Below are positions 50,020 through 59,290 of a stretch of 64,000 nucleotides of DNA, piece by piece; the first letter of the stretch is position 1; each line of letters begins with the position of its first letter. Below the pieces are notes generated by a model, which was not told the origin of the DNA, did not search any database, and saw only the letters and a program-made list of their open reading frames with translations. The translations under genes were made by a program, and so were the position numbers. The DNA comes from Candidatus Gastranaerophilales bacterium (GTDB lineage Bacteria; Cyanobacteriota; Vampirovibrionia; Gastranaerophilales; Gastranaerophilaceae): the NCBI GenBank assembly GCA_910587375.1, contig CAJULR010000010.1, positions 19,493-83,492 of the forward strand, written 5' to 3'.

Positions 50020-50096
50020 TGATATACTAAAACAACATTTTTTGCCGGGTCGGAATTAAAAACCTTACCGGCTGAATAGAAATTAAGGAGAGTAAA
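50020..50096 (+). promoter_or_regulatory. metK promoter and compact pseudoknot leader (candidate riboswitch)
   Basis: An extended -10 TGATATACT (50020-50028) would start RNA near 50035. The 62-base leader can form helix P1 GCCGG (50044-50048) with CCGGC (50068-50072) and helix P2 CCTTA (50063-50067) with TAAGG (50084-50088). P2's 5' strand abuts P1's 3' strand, loop 1 has 14 bases, and loop 3 is 11 bases and A/T-rich: a textbook H-type pseudoknot. TAAGG is part of the metK ribosome site (AAGGAG, six bases before the ATG), so folding would block translation. This is the topology of small SAM-II/preQ1-type riboswitches; I do not recognise a known consensus. Confidence 0.5.
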
Positions 50097-51362
50097 ATGG
50101 CACTTAAAAACTTTTTATTTACGTCTGAATCTGTGACAGAGGGGCACCCTGACAAGGTTTGCGACCAAATCTCTGACGCGATTTTAGATGAATTTTTGAC
50201 AAAAGACCCGAATTCAAGAGTGGCGGCTGAAACAACCGTAACAACAGGTATGGCACTTGTTTGCGGTGAAATTTCATCAAGCTGCTATGTTGATATTCCA
50301 TCTGTTGTGAGGTCCACAATTAAATCAATAGGCTATAAAGGCGAAGAAGGCGGCGGTTTTGACTACAAAACATGCGCAGTTTTAACAAGCATTGACGAAC
50401 AATCTACAGATATTGCAGGCGGCGTAAACAAGGCGCTTGAGGCAAGAAACGACAATTCAGATGTTTCAGCCTCTGAAACTGACGACATCGGCGCAGGTGA
50501 CCAAGGGATTATGTTTGGCTATGCCTGCAACGAAACCCCTGAATTAATGCCTCTGCCGATATCTTTAGCACACAGATTGTCTTATAAACTGGCTGAAATC
50601 AGAAAAAATCACACTGTAAATTATTTAAGGCCGGATGGTAAATCCCAGGTGACTGTTGAATATAGGGATGGAAAACCGTATAGAATTGATACAATTGTTC
50701 TTTCGACCCAGCATGACCCTGAAATTAACGGTGTTTCAGACAATAAAAAAGTTCAGGAAATTATCCGCGAAGATTTGATAAAATATGTTATTGAGCCTGT
50801 TTTTGCGCATGACGCAATTAAGCCTGATTCAAGCACGAAATATTTAATCAACCCGTCTGGAAGGTTTGTAATCGGCGGCCCACAAGGGGACGCAGGCCTT
50901 ACCGGAAGAAAAATTATTGTTGATACGTATGGCGGATATGCTCGTCATGGCGGCGGCGCGTTCTCAGGAAAAGATCCGACCAAGGTGGACAGATCTGCTG
51001 CATACGCTGCAAGATGGGTTGCAAAAAACATTGTTGCAGCCGGTTTAGCTGAAAAATGCGAAATCGAACTTGCTTATGCAATTGGTGTAAGCCGCCCTGT
51101 GTCTGTATTGGTGGACACTTTTGGAACGGGCAAAATTTCTGATGAAGTATTATCTGAAATTGTTCAAAAGAACTTTGATTTAAGGCCAAATGCAATTATT
51201 AAGCAGTTTGATTTAAGAAATCTTCCGGCAAAAAATGGCGGTAAGTTCTATTCAAGGCTTGCGGCTTATGGCCATATTGGAAGAACTGATTTCTTTGTGC
51301 CTTGGGAAGAAACTCAAATGGCAAAGAAGCTTGAAGAAGAAGCTTTGGCGCTTAAAGCATAG
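50097..51362 (+). CDS. metK: S-adenosylmethionine synthetase
   Basis: Makes SAM from methionine and ATP. The 421 residues contain [36 protein letters not shown], the substrate loop [10 protein letters not shown], and [18 protein letters not shown] with [25 protein letters not shown]. It is somewhat longer than the usual 385-400 through small insertions (for example around [13 protein letters not shown] and [18 protein letters not shown]). It has its own promoter and a structured leader that could sense its product. dciA follows after 51 bases. Confidence 0.96.
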   Translation: MALKNFLFTSESVTEGHPDKVCDQISDAILDEFLTKDPNSRVAAETTVTTGMALVCGEISSSCYVDIPSVVRSTIKSIGYKGEEGGGFDYKTCAVLTSIDEQSTDIAGGVNKALEARNDNSDVSASETDDIGAGDQGIMFGYACNETPELMPLPISLAHRLSYKLAEIRKNHTVNYLRPDGKSQVTVEYRDGKPYRIDTIVLSTQHDPEINGVSDNKKVQEIIREDLIKYVIEPVFAHDAIKPDSSTKYLINPSGRFVIGGPQGDAGLTGRKIIVDTYGGYARHGGGAFSGKDPTKVDRSAAYAARWVAKNIVAAGLAEKCEIELAYAIGVSRPVSVLVDTFGTGKISDEVLSEIVQKNFDLRPNAIIKQFDLRNLPAKNGGKFYSRLAAYGHIGRTDFFVPWEETQMAKKLEEEALALKA

Positions 51363-51413
51363 GCTTTTAAGCACAAAGAAGCGCCTGATGGTGTTTTAGA
51401 AAACGGGAAAACT

Positions 51414-52016
51414 GTGACATACAGTGAATTTACAAAACTTGCAGATATTTTAAACGAGTCTGTCCTTGCCGATAAAAGGTTTGGACAGGCTCTTGATAAA
51501 TGCGTGTCTTGCAGCATGCTTTTTGGCTTTTGGAAGGATGTTGTCGGAAAAAGGTTTGAAAAGGTTTCAATTCCTTATGATTTAAAGGGGACGGTTCTTT
51601 TTGTTTCTGTGATGAGTTCCGTTGTTGTTCAGGAGTTATCAATGTATAAGGCTGAATTGCTTAAAAAAATCGAGCCTTATGCTGATGGTTTGAATTTTAA
51701 AATAACCGATATCAGATTTGATTATAAAAATTGGCAGAGCGTAAAAAATAATATTGAAGAAATTTCAGGCGGAAAAACAAAAAGTGGCTCAAAAGCTTTT
51801 GACATCGATGTTCCGGAGTATTACACAGAACAAGATTACGAAACGATTGGTTTAGATAATAATGAAGAAGATGAGTTTGAAAAACTAAGGGAAAGCTTTG
51901 CACAGCACGAGTTTTTGCCGGAAGGGTTAAGAGAAAAAATATTAAAAAGTGCCATGACAGGATATAAAGCAAAAAAACTCCGCGATAAAGAAAAAGAAGA
52001 GAAAAGCAAGGATTAG
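51414..52016 (+). CDS. dciA: DUF721/DciA-family protein (putative helicase loader), GTG start
   Basis: 200 residues; the DUF721 domain spans about 30-105 (MLFGFWKDVVGKRFEKVSIPYDL, GTVLFVSVMSSVVVQELSMYKAELLKKI, ITDIRFDY). DciA loads the replicative helicase DnaB in bacteria without DnaC/DnaI. The second half is acidic then Lys-rich and probably disordered, an extension beyond the core. The GTG at 51414 follows a CGGGAAAA site; the frame is open back to the metK stop but shows no better start. Confidence 0.75.
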   Translation: MTYSEFTKLADILNESVLADKRFGQALDKCVSCSMLFGFWKDVVGKRFEKVSIPYDLKGTVLFVSVMSSVVVQELSMYKAELLKKIEPYADGLNFKITDIRFDYKNWQSVKNNIEEISGGKTKSGSKAFDIDVPEYYTEQDYETIGLDNNEEDEFEKLRESFAQHEFLPEGLREKILKSAMTGYKAKKLRDKEKEEKSKD

Positions 52017-52035
52017 CAAGGGTTTTGCTCTTTTT
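52015..52035 (+). terminator. Weak terminator-like hairpin after dciA
   Basis: AGCAA (52015-52019) pairs with TTGCT (52025-52029), a five-pair stem overlapping the stop region and followed by CTTTTT. Short, so uncertain. Confidence 0.35.
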
Positions 52036-52139
52036 ATAAAAGAAAATTACATTTCAGTTACATTCTGGAAAAAGGTTTAAAAATTTTATACAATATAAGA
52101 AAAGTTTAGTATTGCCAAAAATCAACAGGAGAAGTAATT

Positions 52140-52397
52140 GTGGCCGCAGATAAAAAAGTGGTGTCGTTTGGAAAAAAACACGCCAAAGAAGAGAAAAAAG
52201 AGCCCGTAAATATTGAATATTGCAGTTTTTGCAAGCGTCCGAATACGGAAGTTCCAAAAATGGTGAAGGGGCCTGATGTTAATATATGTTCTGAATGTGT
52301 CTTAATTGCTGTGCAATATCTGATTTTGCAAGATGGGGTGCTTTCAGGGCAGGCACAAAAGATTTTAGACCTTTTGTGGGGCGTTAAGGATAAATAG
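52140..52397 (+). CDS. Stand-alone ClpX-type C4 zinc-binding domain protein, GTG start
   Basis: 85 residues consisting of a basic, FG-containing N-terminus (VVSFGKKHAKEEKK) and a zf-C4 ClpX domain with Cys28, Cys31, Cys50 and Cys53 (YCSFCKRPNTEVPKMVKGPD ... NICSECV), ending in a helix. In ClpX this domain dimerises and binds adaptors and substrates; here the AAA+ ATPase is missing. AGGAG eight bases before the GTG fixes the start. It may act as an adaptor or competitor for the Clp machinery, or as an independent zinc protein; this is inference. Confidence 0.8.
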   Translation: MAADKKVVSFGKKHAKEEKKEPVNIEYCSFCKRPNTEVPKMVKGPDVNICSECVLIAVQYLILQDGVLSGQAQKILDLLWGVKDK

Positions 52398-52461
52398 GGC
52401 CAAAAGGCCATAGGTAAAAGAAAATATAGGGGTTGGCGTAAGTTGCCAACAAAAACAAAGA

Positions 52462-54192
52462 ATGAATGAAACCAAAATCCAACTGAGGGCGCGGATTTTG
52501 CAGGAGATTTCCAAATTGAAGAGTATTCCTGCGGTTTGCGACAGAGATATCGAGGCAGCTATTTCAAATCTGTCTCAAATTGAGAATAAAACCTTTCTTT
52601 GCACCCTTATTTTAAAAGAAATTGACGGTTCTGTCGTTTATTTTGACGGCATTTTAGGGATTTTGGCCATTCATTTGACGCTAGATGTACTTGAAAAGTG
52701 TGTTTTTACCTTCCTTGAAAAACCAAATGTTAAAGATGAAAAAAAACTTTTTTTGATAAATCTTTTAACTCAGGCAGGAATTGCGGTTGAACCTAATTTA
52801 ATTCATCTTTATGTAAAAAATGTGGATGAGATGATTGATTTAGAAACAGAAAAATTCCTGAAAATGGCTGAGTTGAACCCTGAGGCACAGATTGATTTTT
52901 TAGATTTTTATTATGGTATTCAAAAGCGTGACGCTGATATCCTGCTTGATTCAATCATAGAAGACTATTCCGGGGATATGCTTGCAAATATTTTGGCTCC
53001 TTTGATTTATTCTCTTAGAGATGATGTTTCAATTGAAACCTGTATCTCGGGTCTTTTAAAATCAAGGTCATATTTGGCTTATGCGCCTTTGGATTGGCTT
53101 ATTAAATCATCTGACAATCCAAAAATCGTTTCTCTTGCAAGAAAAACAAGAAATGAGCTTAAAATTGCGGGGCTTAGAAAAGAAATTTCAACGCTTGAAT
53201 ATTATAAAGAACTTTTCAAGGGCTCAAAGCCTTTAGGGGCTTATGTTTCATCAATTGACGGGGCTTCAAACTTTTCTTTTGTCTTTGCGCGCGAATATCA
53301 AAACGGTGCAATATCAACCTTTTTTACTGTCTTTAACCTTGAATGTGGCCCGGTGTCTTGTTTTGGGCTTGCAAATATTTCAAGAAACGAATATGAAGAG
53401 GTTTTACATCGCTTTTTTAAAGATACGGAAAAAATCCCTTTGTCACCTGTTTTTGCGTATGCTTTGGTGGAAGAACTTGCTGATTTTGGGATGAAAAAAA
53501 TAAAAGCCGGAGTGGAAGTTCCGTATGAATTTTTCTGCTGGCGCCAGCTAATGTATGACATTGAGCCTCTTGGGGAGCCGGTTTCAAGCTTCATGGAAAA
53601 AGAGCTTCAACCTTTTTGCAATTTAGATGTTTCAAAAATTACTGATAATGACATAAAAAGGGCCTTAGATTCAGAATATGGAATGAAATGGTTTTATCCT
53701 GCAAGCAAGGAAAAATATCCTGAGTTTTGCAATTTAATTGATAAAATTATAGCGCTTAAAGAGAGCGAGTTTGAAAAACTTGATGAAATTACACTAAACT
53801 TTTTGACTGAATGTTTTGACAAGTCAAAGGTTGTGCCAATTTTTGAGAATCTTAAAAAAAGATTTTTATTTGAAGCATATTTCCTAAAATGTCTTGATTT
53901 TAAAAACCTCTCAAGCCTTTTTTATTCAATATACTTAAGCGCAAAAACTTCAAAAGACAACATAGAAGCCAATTTTAACCAAACAGCTTTTGAAAAGTTT
54001 TTTGAATTTGCGATTAAAAGAAGTGTTTATGAATTTTTCCTAAGCTATGAAGAAAATAGGAAAACAATTCTTAAAAGCGCCTTTGGCGCGGGTTTTGCTG
54101 AAAATATTTTCTTAAAGAAGAGAAAAAATGAAAATTTTGATTTTAATTCAAAAAAAATGTTAGAATTAATTGAAGCCAAATGGACAAAGTAG
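52462..54192 (+). CDS. Large helical hypothetical protein, 576 residues
   Basis: No family recognised. The first 240 residues are helical with repeat-like pairs (LTLDVLEKCVFTFLEKPNVKDEKKLFLINLL, LLDSIIEDYSGDMLANILAPLIYSL) that could be HEAT-like; the middle (about 250-360) is a mixed alpha/beta segment (GAYVSSIDGASNFSFVFAREYQNGAISTFFTVFNL); the C-terminal 200 residues are helical and Phe/Lys-rich. No signal peptide, no catalytic motif. ruvX follows after 30 bases, so it may share that transcript. It resembles the 35042 product in style, not in obvious sequence. Confidence 0.65.
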   Translation: MNETKIQLRARILQEISKLKSIPAVCDRDIEAAISNLSQIENKTFLCTLILKEIDGSVVYFDGILGILAIHLTLDVLEKCVFTFLEKPNVKDEKKLFLINLLTQAGIAVEPNLIHLYVKNVDEMIDLETEKFLKMAELNPEAQIDFLDFYYGIQKRDADILLDSIIEDYSGDMLANILAPLIYSLRDDVSIETCISGLLKSRSYLAYAPLDWLIKSSDNPKIVSLARKTRNELKIAGLRKEISTLEYYKELFKGSKPLGAYVSSIDGASNFSFVFAREYQNGAISTFFTVFNLECGPVSCFGLANISRNEYEEVLHRFFKDTEKIPLSPVFAYALVEELADFGMKKIKAGVEVPYEFFCWRQLMYDIEPLGEPVSSFMEKELQPFCNLDVSKITDNDIKRALDSEYGMKWFYPASKEKYPEFCNLIDKIIALKESEFEKLDEITLNFLTECFDKSKVVPIFENLKKRFLFEAYFLKCLDFKNLSSLFYSIYLSAKTSKDNIEANFNQTAFEKFFEFAIKRSVYEFFLSYEENRKTILKSAFGAGFAENIFLKKRKNENFDFNSKKMLELIEAKWTK

Positions 54193-54222
54193 AATAAAAA
54201 GCAAAAAAACAAGGCAGAAAAT

Positions 54223-54642
54223 TTGGGTACAGATAAATTAAACAGAATTTTGGCGCTTGATATCGGCGATAAAAGAATAGGTGTCGCATTTAGCGACCCT
54301 TTCGGGCTTTTTGTGTCTAAAAGTGAGCTTATTTTAAGGGAAAATGACAAAAAAGCGCTTGAAGCCATTGAAAAACTTTGCGTGGAATATAACGTGCAAA
54401 AAATTGTTGTGGGTGTACCTTACAATATGGACGGTTCTTTTGGCTTTCAGGCAAAGAAAAATGTTGATTTTATTGAGCCTTTGAGGGAAAAATTTGAAAT
54501 AATTTATTGGGACGAAAGATTAACTTCTTTTCAAGCAGAAGAAGTTTTGAAGCTCCAAAAAGTTAAATTTACCAAGAACAAAGGGCTTGTAGATATGAAA
54601 AGTGCGTGTATAATTTTAGAAGATTATTTAGGAGAACAATAA
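54223..54642 (+). CDS. ruvX: RuvX/YqgF family pre-16S rRNA nuclease, TTG start
   Basis: RNase H-fold nuclease that matures the 5' end of 16S rRNA. The 139 residues have RILALDIGDKRIGVAFSDP (first catalytic Asp), KIVVGVPYNMDGSFG, and YWDERLTSFQAEEVL, then a C-terminal DMKSACIILEDYL (last acidic residue). The TTG at 54223 follows AAGGCAGAAAA. The DUF1292 gene begins directly at the stop codon, the same order (ruvX then yrzB-type) seen in Firmicutes. Confidence 0.9.
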   Translation: MGTDKLNRILALDIGDKRIGVAFSDPFGLFVSKSELILRENDKKALEAIEKLCVEYNVQKIVVGVPYNMDGSFGFQAKKNVDFIEPLREKFEIIYWDERLTSFQAEEVLKLQKVKFTKNKGLVDMKSACIILEDYLGEQ

Positions 54643-54951
54643 ATGGGTAGATTTGACGATATGGACAACAGGGATTTACAGATAATTACAACGGTTGGTG
54701 AAGATGGCGAAGAAGTAAATTTAAAACTTCTTGACATTGTAACTGTGAATGATTTTGACTATGCGCTTTTGCTTCCGTTTGAAGCGGATATGGAAGAAGT
54801 TGAAGAGGGCGAAGCCGAGGTGATTTTAATGCGCCTGAAGCAGGACGCTGCAGAATACGTCTTTGAAACAATCGAAGACGATGAAGAATTTAACCTTGTG
54901 GCTGAAGCTATTCTTGAAGAAGAAGGCTATGAGGATACAGAAGAAGAATAA
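54643..54951 (+). CDS. DUF1292 (YrzB-like) acidic protein
   Basis: 102 residues, very acidic, with the DUF1292 pattern: ITTVGEDGEEVNLKLLDIVTVNDFDYALLLP, then EAEVILMRLKQDA and FETIEDDEEFNLV. Function of the family is unknown. It starts right after the ruvX stop, with GGAG inside the end of ruvX as the ribosome site. Its last 25 bases overlap the convergent DUF2229 gene, so the two 3' ends are antisense to each other. Confidence 0.85.
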   Translation: MGRFDDMDNRDLQIITTVGEDGEEVNLKLLDIVTVNDFDYALLLPFEADMEEVEEGEAEVILMRLKQDAAEYVFETIEDDEEFNLVAEAILEEEGYEDTEEE

Positions 54952-56015
54952 GTGAATTCTTTTTCTTTCAAATTTTTGGCGTCCGTGGAATTTCCATGGG
55001 CGCCGTTTTTCATTGCCCCAAGAGTGCGTTTTTTTCGATAGAGCATATCGCAAAAAGCTTCAAGCCTTGTCACAAAGCCTGCTTCGCCCGTGTGTTCGTC
55101 GATTGTTAAATTTAAAAGCGGTTTATTGAAGTTTTTGGATTTTCTTTTGATGTCTTCAATCATAAGCGAATCCGGACCGCAACCGAAGGCTGTAATTGTA
55201 ATTAGTCCGTCAACAGTATCGCTTTTAAGATAGTGGCCTGCAGCACCTGTCATTTCAAGTTGGTTTGCCCAATACATTTCTGTTTCAAGCGTGTTTATGC
55301 CATCTTTCAATTGTTCATCGGTCAATTGCAGCGCACTGTAAACATTTACACCCAAATCCTTTAGTTTTTTAAAGACATCCATGCATACTCTTTTGTCGTA
55401 AATGTTATATCCATGTGCCACAAGCGCAACATTTATGCCGTCTTTAGTTTCTTCTTTTGAATTAATTACAACTTTTCCTTCTTTTGCATTTCTTAGTGCC
55501 GTTTCAAAGTTTAAATTGTGCTGCATCATAACTTTAAAATTATTATGCAAAACAAAACCTGCCCTTAAGGCCTTTTTGATTTGGATTTCATCAGTTATTC
55601 CAAAAGGTCTTACAGCTTCTTGTAAAAATTCAAAAAGCCCTAATTTTTTTTCGGATTTATCCAAAGTTGCTTCAATTAAATTATATTCACCCCTTACAAC
55701 GTTTCTGATTAAATCGGGAAGCCCTCTTATTTTAGAGCAGTTGTAAATTTTTGGTGCAACGGATTGAATGGATGGCACAAAGATATTTTTCACCCCTTTT
55801 TCAAGAAGGTTTAAAACATGTCCAACATAAACTTTTATAGGAAGACAGGTTTCTGTTACAACCAAGGAAGCGCCTTCTACGAGAGTTTTTTTGGTTGTTG
55901 GGTCTGAAAGTATTATTTTAAACCCAAGATTTGTAAAAAAGCCGTATAAAAACGGAAAATAATTGTAATATGTAAGCGCCCTTGGCATTCCCAATTCTTT
56001 TTCTTTTATAGCCAT
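54927..56015 (-). CDS. DUF2229/HgdB-like acyl-CoA dehydratase activase-related protein
   Basis: From the ATG at 56015 (GGAG nine bases upstream) 362 residues; a TTG frame to 56030 is less likely. GMPRALTYYNYFPFLYGFFTNLG, VVTETCLPIKVYVGHVLNL, FVPSIQSVAP and CSKIRGLPDLIRNVV are typical of the DUF2229 half of large CoA-dehydratase-activase proteins. The ASKHA ATPase half that normally precedes it is absent, so this is a single-domain version. It may bind a [4Fe-4S] cluster through its cysteines and work with a separate activator in anaerobic metabolism; partner not in the window. Confidence 0.75.
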   Translation of the reverse strand: MAIKEKELGMPRALTYYNYFPFLYGFFTNLGFKIILSDPTTKKTLVEGASLVVTETCLPIKVYVGHVLNLLEKGVKNIFVPSIQSVAPKIYNCSKIRGLPDLIRNVVRGEYNLIEATLDKSEKKLGLFEFLQEAVRPFGITDEIQIKKALRAGFVLHNNFKVMMQHNLNFETALRNAKEGKVVINSKEETKDGINVALVAHGYNIYDKRVCMDVFKKLKDLGVNVYSALQLTDEQLKDGINTLETEMYWANQLEMTGAAGHYLKSDTVDGLITITAFGCGPDSLMIEDIKRKSKNFNKPLLNLTIDEHTGEAGFVTRLEAFCDMLYRKKRTLGAMKNGAHGNSTDAKNLKEKEFTYSSSVSS

Positions 56016-56226
56016 CCTTTTTATCTCCAATATGCCCCCTTTTGGCCCAGTGGCCCTTTTAATTCAACTTTTGGGGTCTTATTTATCATACTTTAAACAT
56101 TAAAAAAATGCGACACTTTGTTTAGAGAAGTTACCTTGCTTAAAAAAGCTTAATAATATTTTCATATTTTGTGCAATATTTTCAAGTTTAGGGTTTTATT
56201 AAATAAGTATAGGTGCCTTTAATTTT

Positions 56227-59200
56227 ATGAGTTTAAATAATATTAACAATCTTAATATTCAAAAGGGTAATTATATCCGGCAGAATGAGGCTTACGGGGT
56301 TCAGGCCGGCGTTTATCCTGCCGTAAATTCTCCTGTTGACGCAGCTAATGGCGGATATTATTATGCTTTTAATCCGCAAATTGCAGCGACAAATCCCTTG
56401 AACGGGGCTGTTAATCCTGCTTATGGGCTTTATAATAATTTTATTAACCCAACTTTGCCTGTTTCGTACAGTTTTTTAGGCACTGAAAAAACGCCGTATG
56501 GTGATGATATCTATCTTTATATGCTTCAAAACGGGCAAAAGGTTGCTATTATGCCAAAGGAAGGTTCTACAATTGTTAAAACCTTTGTAAATTCAGGCTC
56601 TATGAACGAAACCGACCCGATAAGAGGAATAAGCCATTTTATTGAGCATAATTTGTTTAACGGAAGCCAAAACCTTGCCCCGGGGCAGTTTTTCAATGAA
56701 GTAAGCAAAATGGGCTCTTCGACAAATGCTTCAACTGATTACGCACAGACGGATTATTATATTGAATCTGCCTTAATGTCTGATTCTGATCTTGAAAAGA
56801 CAATTTCAATGCATGCTGATATGATATCGCGCCCGCTTTTTCCTGAGGATATGATTGAAAAGGAAAAGGGGCCCGTAACTTCCGAAATCAGCATGGTGAA
56901 TGATGATATGATAACTATCGCCGCAAATGATGTTATAAAAAATCTTTTCCAAATTCAGTCAGAATCTGATAATCTTGTTGCAGGCTCAATTCAGACGGTA
57001 AATTCTTTAGACAGGCCAAAGGTTACAGATTATTATCAAAGGCACTATACTCCTGATAACCTTTATACAGTTGTGGTTGGGGATGTTGACCCAAATAAAA
57101 CCATGGAATTAATTTCAAAGAATTTTACGCAAAAAGCTGTTTCTAACCCTGAACAATACAGAAAGTCTGAAACTTTAACTCCGATAAATTCTTCTGTTCG
57201 TGTGGATTATAAATCCCCAAATGACAATTGCACATCTGTTCTTGCGGCCTTTGCCGGCCCTGTTGCCGGAGATTTTAAAGGAAATATCGCCGCACAGGCT
57301 TTGGGCGTATTTTTAACAGGAAGCATAAATTCAAGGCTCACAAGGGCGCTTGATGATGTGAATGGGTTTGCTGATTTTCAAATGCAAAAAGTGGGGCTTA
57401 AAAAAGAAGACCCGCAGGCATTTTTATTCCAGATGGTGACGCCGTCCGGCAGGGAACAAGAGGCGCTTGATATTTTTTATTCCACAATTGAAAATCTTGC
57501 GGTTAATCCGCCAACGGAAGATGAGATGAAGATTTTAAAGAACAATATTTTAAAGGCTGTTGCAATCAGCTTTCAGAATTCTTCATCAATCTGTGACACC
57601 ATAGGAACAAGCCTTTTGGATGGGGATTTTAGTTCAATTTCAGATTATAAAACCGTAATAAATTCTCTAACGCCGTATGATATTCAAATGGCCGCAAGGA
57701 ATTTTGTAGATTTAAACAAGGCTTCAATTGCTGTTGTGCACCCTCAAAATGTGTCAGAAGAGCAAATTATGGGCAACTATGCAAAGAGTAAATATTCGCT
57801 TGCAGCACTTAATGCCAGGGCGCAAAATATAAATTCAATGCCTGCGCAAAACATTGCAGGACAACAGATTTCATTCGGTTCAAGGGACATAACAACAACA
57901 GATGTTGAGGAAGGCGTTTTGCCTGATAATACGCATTTTGTTTTAAATAATTATCCAACAGAGCCATGTTATATGGAATGGCGCTTAACTTCAAAAGAAT
58001 CACTGCCCAAAAACCCTGCTGTGGCATATGTTTTAACAGAGCTATTAAATAACGGAACAGCATATAAAACAAGGGATGAATTTGTTTCTAAAGCTGAATT
58101 AGACGGTATAACCTATTCTGCGGACGCAAATGGTTTTCAGATTTCCTTAAATGCTGTTTGTCTCGAGGATGGCGTTGGAAAATCAATCGATACAATGAAA
58201 GAAGCGCTTTATGCGCCAAGGTTTACAGAGGCGGATTTCAAAAAGGTGAAGGCGGATCTTGAAGCGTATTTTTATTCCTTAAGTAAGGACGCTTCAAATA
58301 ATATTTTGGATAATTTATTTGGTGACTATTTTGCAAAGCCCGAACAGATTTTAGCAGGGCTTAAAACGCTTACCCTGAATGACGTTGTAAATCATTATAA
58401 CAGCATGATTCAAAATTCAACCTCTGCTTTTGTTATAAGTGCACCTTTTAAAAGCAAGCCTGAACTAAAAAATGAGGTGCTAACAAAAATTAACACTCCA
58501 AACAAGCAATATAAGCCGCTTCTTCCTGCCTATACTCCGATTTATAACCGTTTTCAGGCAAACACAACTTCAAAAGTTTTGGTGGACACGGAAGAAAGAA
58601 ACCAGGCACAGATAAATAAAACTTATTCTTTTAAAATGAGCGGGAACATTGAAGATGAAGTTAAATTTGAGCTTTTGAATACTATTCTTGGCGGCTCGCC
58701 TTCTTCAAGGCTGTTTCAGGATTTGAGGGAAAAGCAAAAGCTTGCATACCGGGTTTCAAGCACTGTTCAATCTTTTGAAGACACTGGCGTTTTGACTATG
58801 TCTATTTTATCTACAACTGATGATAAAAAACAAAATGACATAAAATATGATAATCTTCAAAAATCCCTTGCAGGCTTTGAAAGCCATGCGCAAATGCTTA
58901 TGAATCAGCCTGTTACAAAAGAAGAGCTCGACAGTGCAAAAATGATTTTAAAGCAAAGATATGCAAAGCAAACCGAGCTTCCCGGGTCCAAAACAGCGTT
59001 ACTTTCTATGAATTTGCACCAGCCATATGGCGTTAAAAGGATGGATGAATATATTAGGGCGATAGATAAAATGACCCCTGCGGACATCCAGGCAGCAGCA
59101 AGACATATTTTCTCAAATAAGCCCCTTTATTCTATCCTTGCAAGTGAAGACACGGTTAGAAACCAAATAGGATACTTAAATACACTTGGCCAGGTTGAGG

Positions 59201-59235
59201 GTGAAATCCCGTCAGCATATAAAATTGCAGCATAA
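56227..59235 (+). CDS. Two-module M16 family zinc metallopeptidase
   Basis: 1002 residues. Module 1 holds the inverted zinc motif HFIEH (His137, Glu140, His141) with the distal Glu213/Glu220 pair (EKEKGPVTSEI). Module 2 (from about 550) lacks a HxxEH and ends with the conserved RLFQDLREKQKLAYRVSS-type segment, as in the inactive half of pitrilysin-like enzymes. The linker contains ISFGSRDITTTD, an FG motif. The first 80 residues are Asn/Tyr/Ala-rich low complexity and there is no signal peptide, so the enzyme is predicted cytosolic or exported by an unknown route. It stands alone, with 211 AT-rich bases upstream and no clear ribosome site. Confidence 0.88.
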   Translation: MSLNNINNLNIQKGNYIRQNEAYGVQAGVYPAVNSPVDAANGGYYYAFNPQIAATNPLNGAVNPAYGLYNNFINPTLPVSYSFLGTEKTPYGDDIYLYMLQNGQKVAIMPKEGSTIVKTFVNSGSMNETDPIRGISHFIEHNLFNGSQNLAPGQFFNEVSKMGSSTNASTDYAQTDYYIESALMSDSDLEKTISMHADMISRPLFPEDMIEKEKGPVTSEISMVNDDMITIAANDVIKNLFQIQSESDNLVAGSIQTVNSLDRPKVTDYYQRHYTPDNLYTVVVGDVDPNKTMELISKNFTQKAVSNPEQYRKSETLTPINSSVRVDYKSPNDNCTSVLAAFAGPVAGDFKGNIAAQALGVFLTGSINSRLTRALDDVNGFADFQMQKVGLKKEDPQAFLFQMVTPSGREQEALDIFYSTIENLAVNPPTEDEMKILKNNILKAVAISFQNSSSICDTIGTSLLDGDFSSISDYKTVINSLTPYDIQMAARNFVDLNKASIAVVHPQNVSEEQIMGNYAKSKYSLAALNARAQNINSMPAQNIAGQQISFGSRDITTTDVEEGVLPDNTHFVLNNYPTEPCYMEWRLTSKESLPKNPAVAYVLTELLNNGTAYKTRDEFVSKAELDGITYSADANGFQISLNAVCLEDGVGKSIDTMKEALYAPRFTEADFKKVKADLEAYFYSLSKDASNNILDNLFGDYFAKPEQILAGLKTLTLNDVVNHYNSMIQNSTSAFVISAPFKSKPELKNEVLTKINTPNKQYKPLLPAYTPIYNRFQANTTSKVLVDTEERNQAQINKTYSFKMSGNIEDEVKFELLNTILGGSPSSRLFQDLREKQKLAYRVSSTVQSFEDTGVLTMSILSTTDDKKQNDIKYDNLQKSLAGFESHAQMLMNQPVTKEELDSAKMILKQRYAKQTELPGSKTALLSMNLHQPYGVKRMDEYIRAIDKMTPADIQAAARHIFSNKPLYSILASEDTVRNQIGYLNTLGQVEGEIPSAYKIAA

Positions 59236-59290
59236 CGCATTTTGTTTGATGATATTATGCTTGCAAATTTAATACTTTTTAATTCCAATG

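Noticed and set aside
50029-50096. SAM-I riboswitch (S box) upstream of metK
   Set aside because: The leader is only about 60 bases and lacks the four-way junction and kink-turn of SAM-I; only a small pseudoknot is possible.
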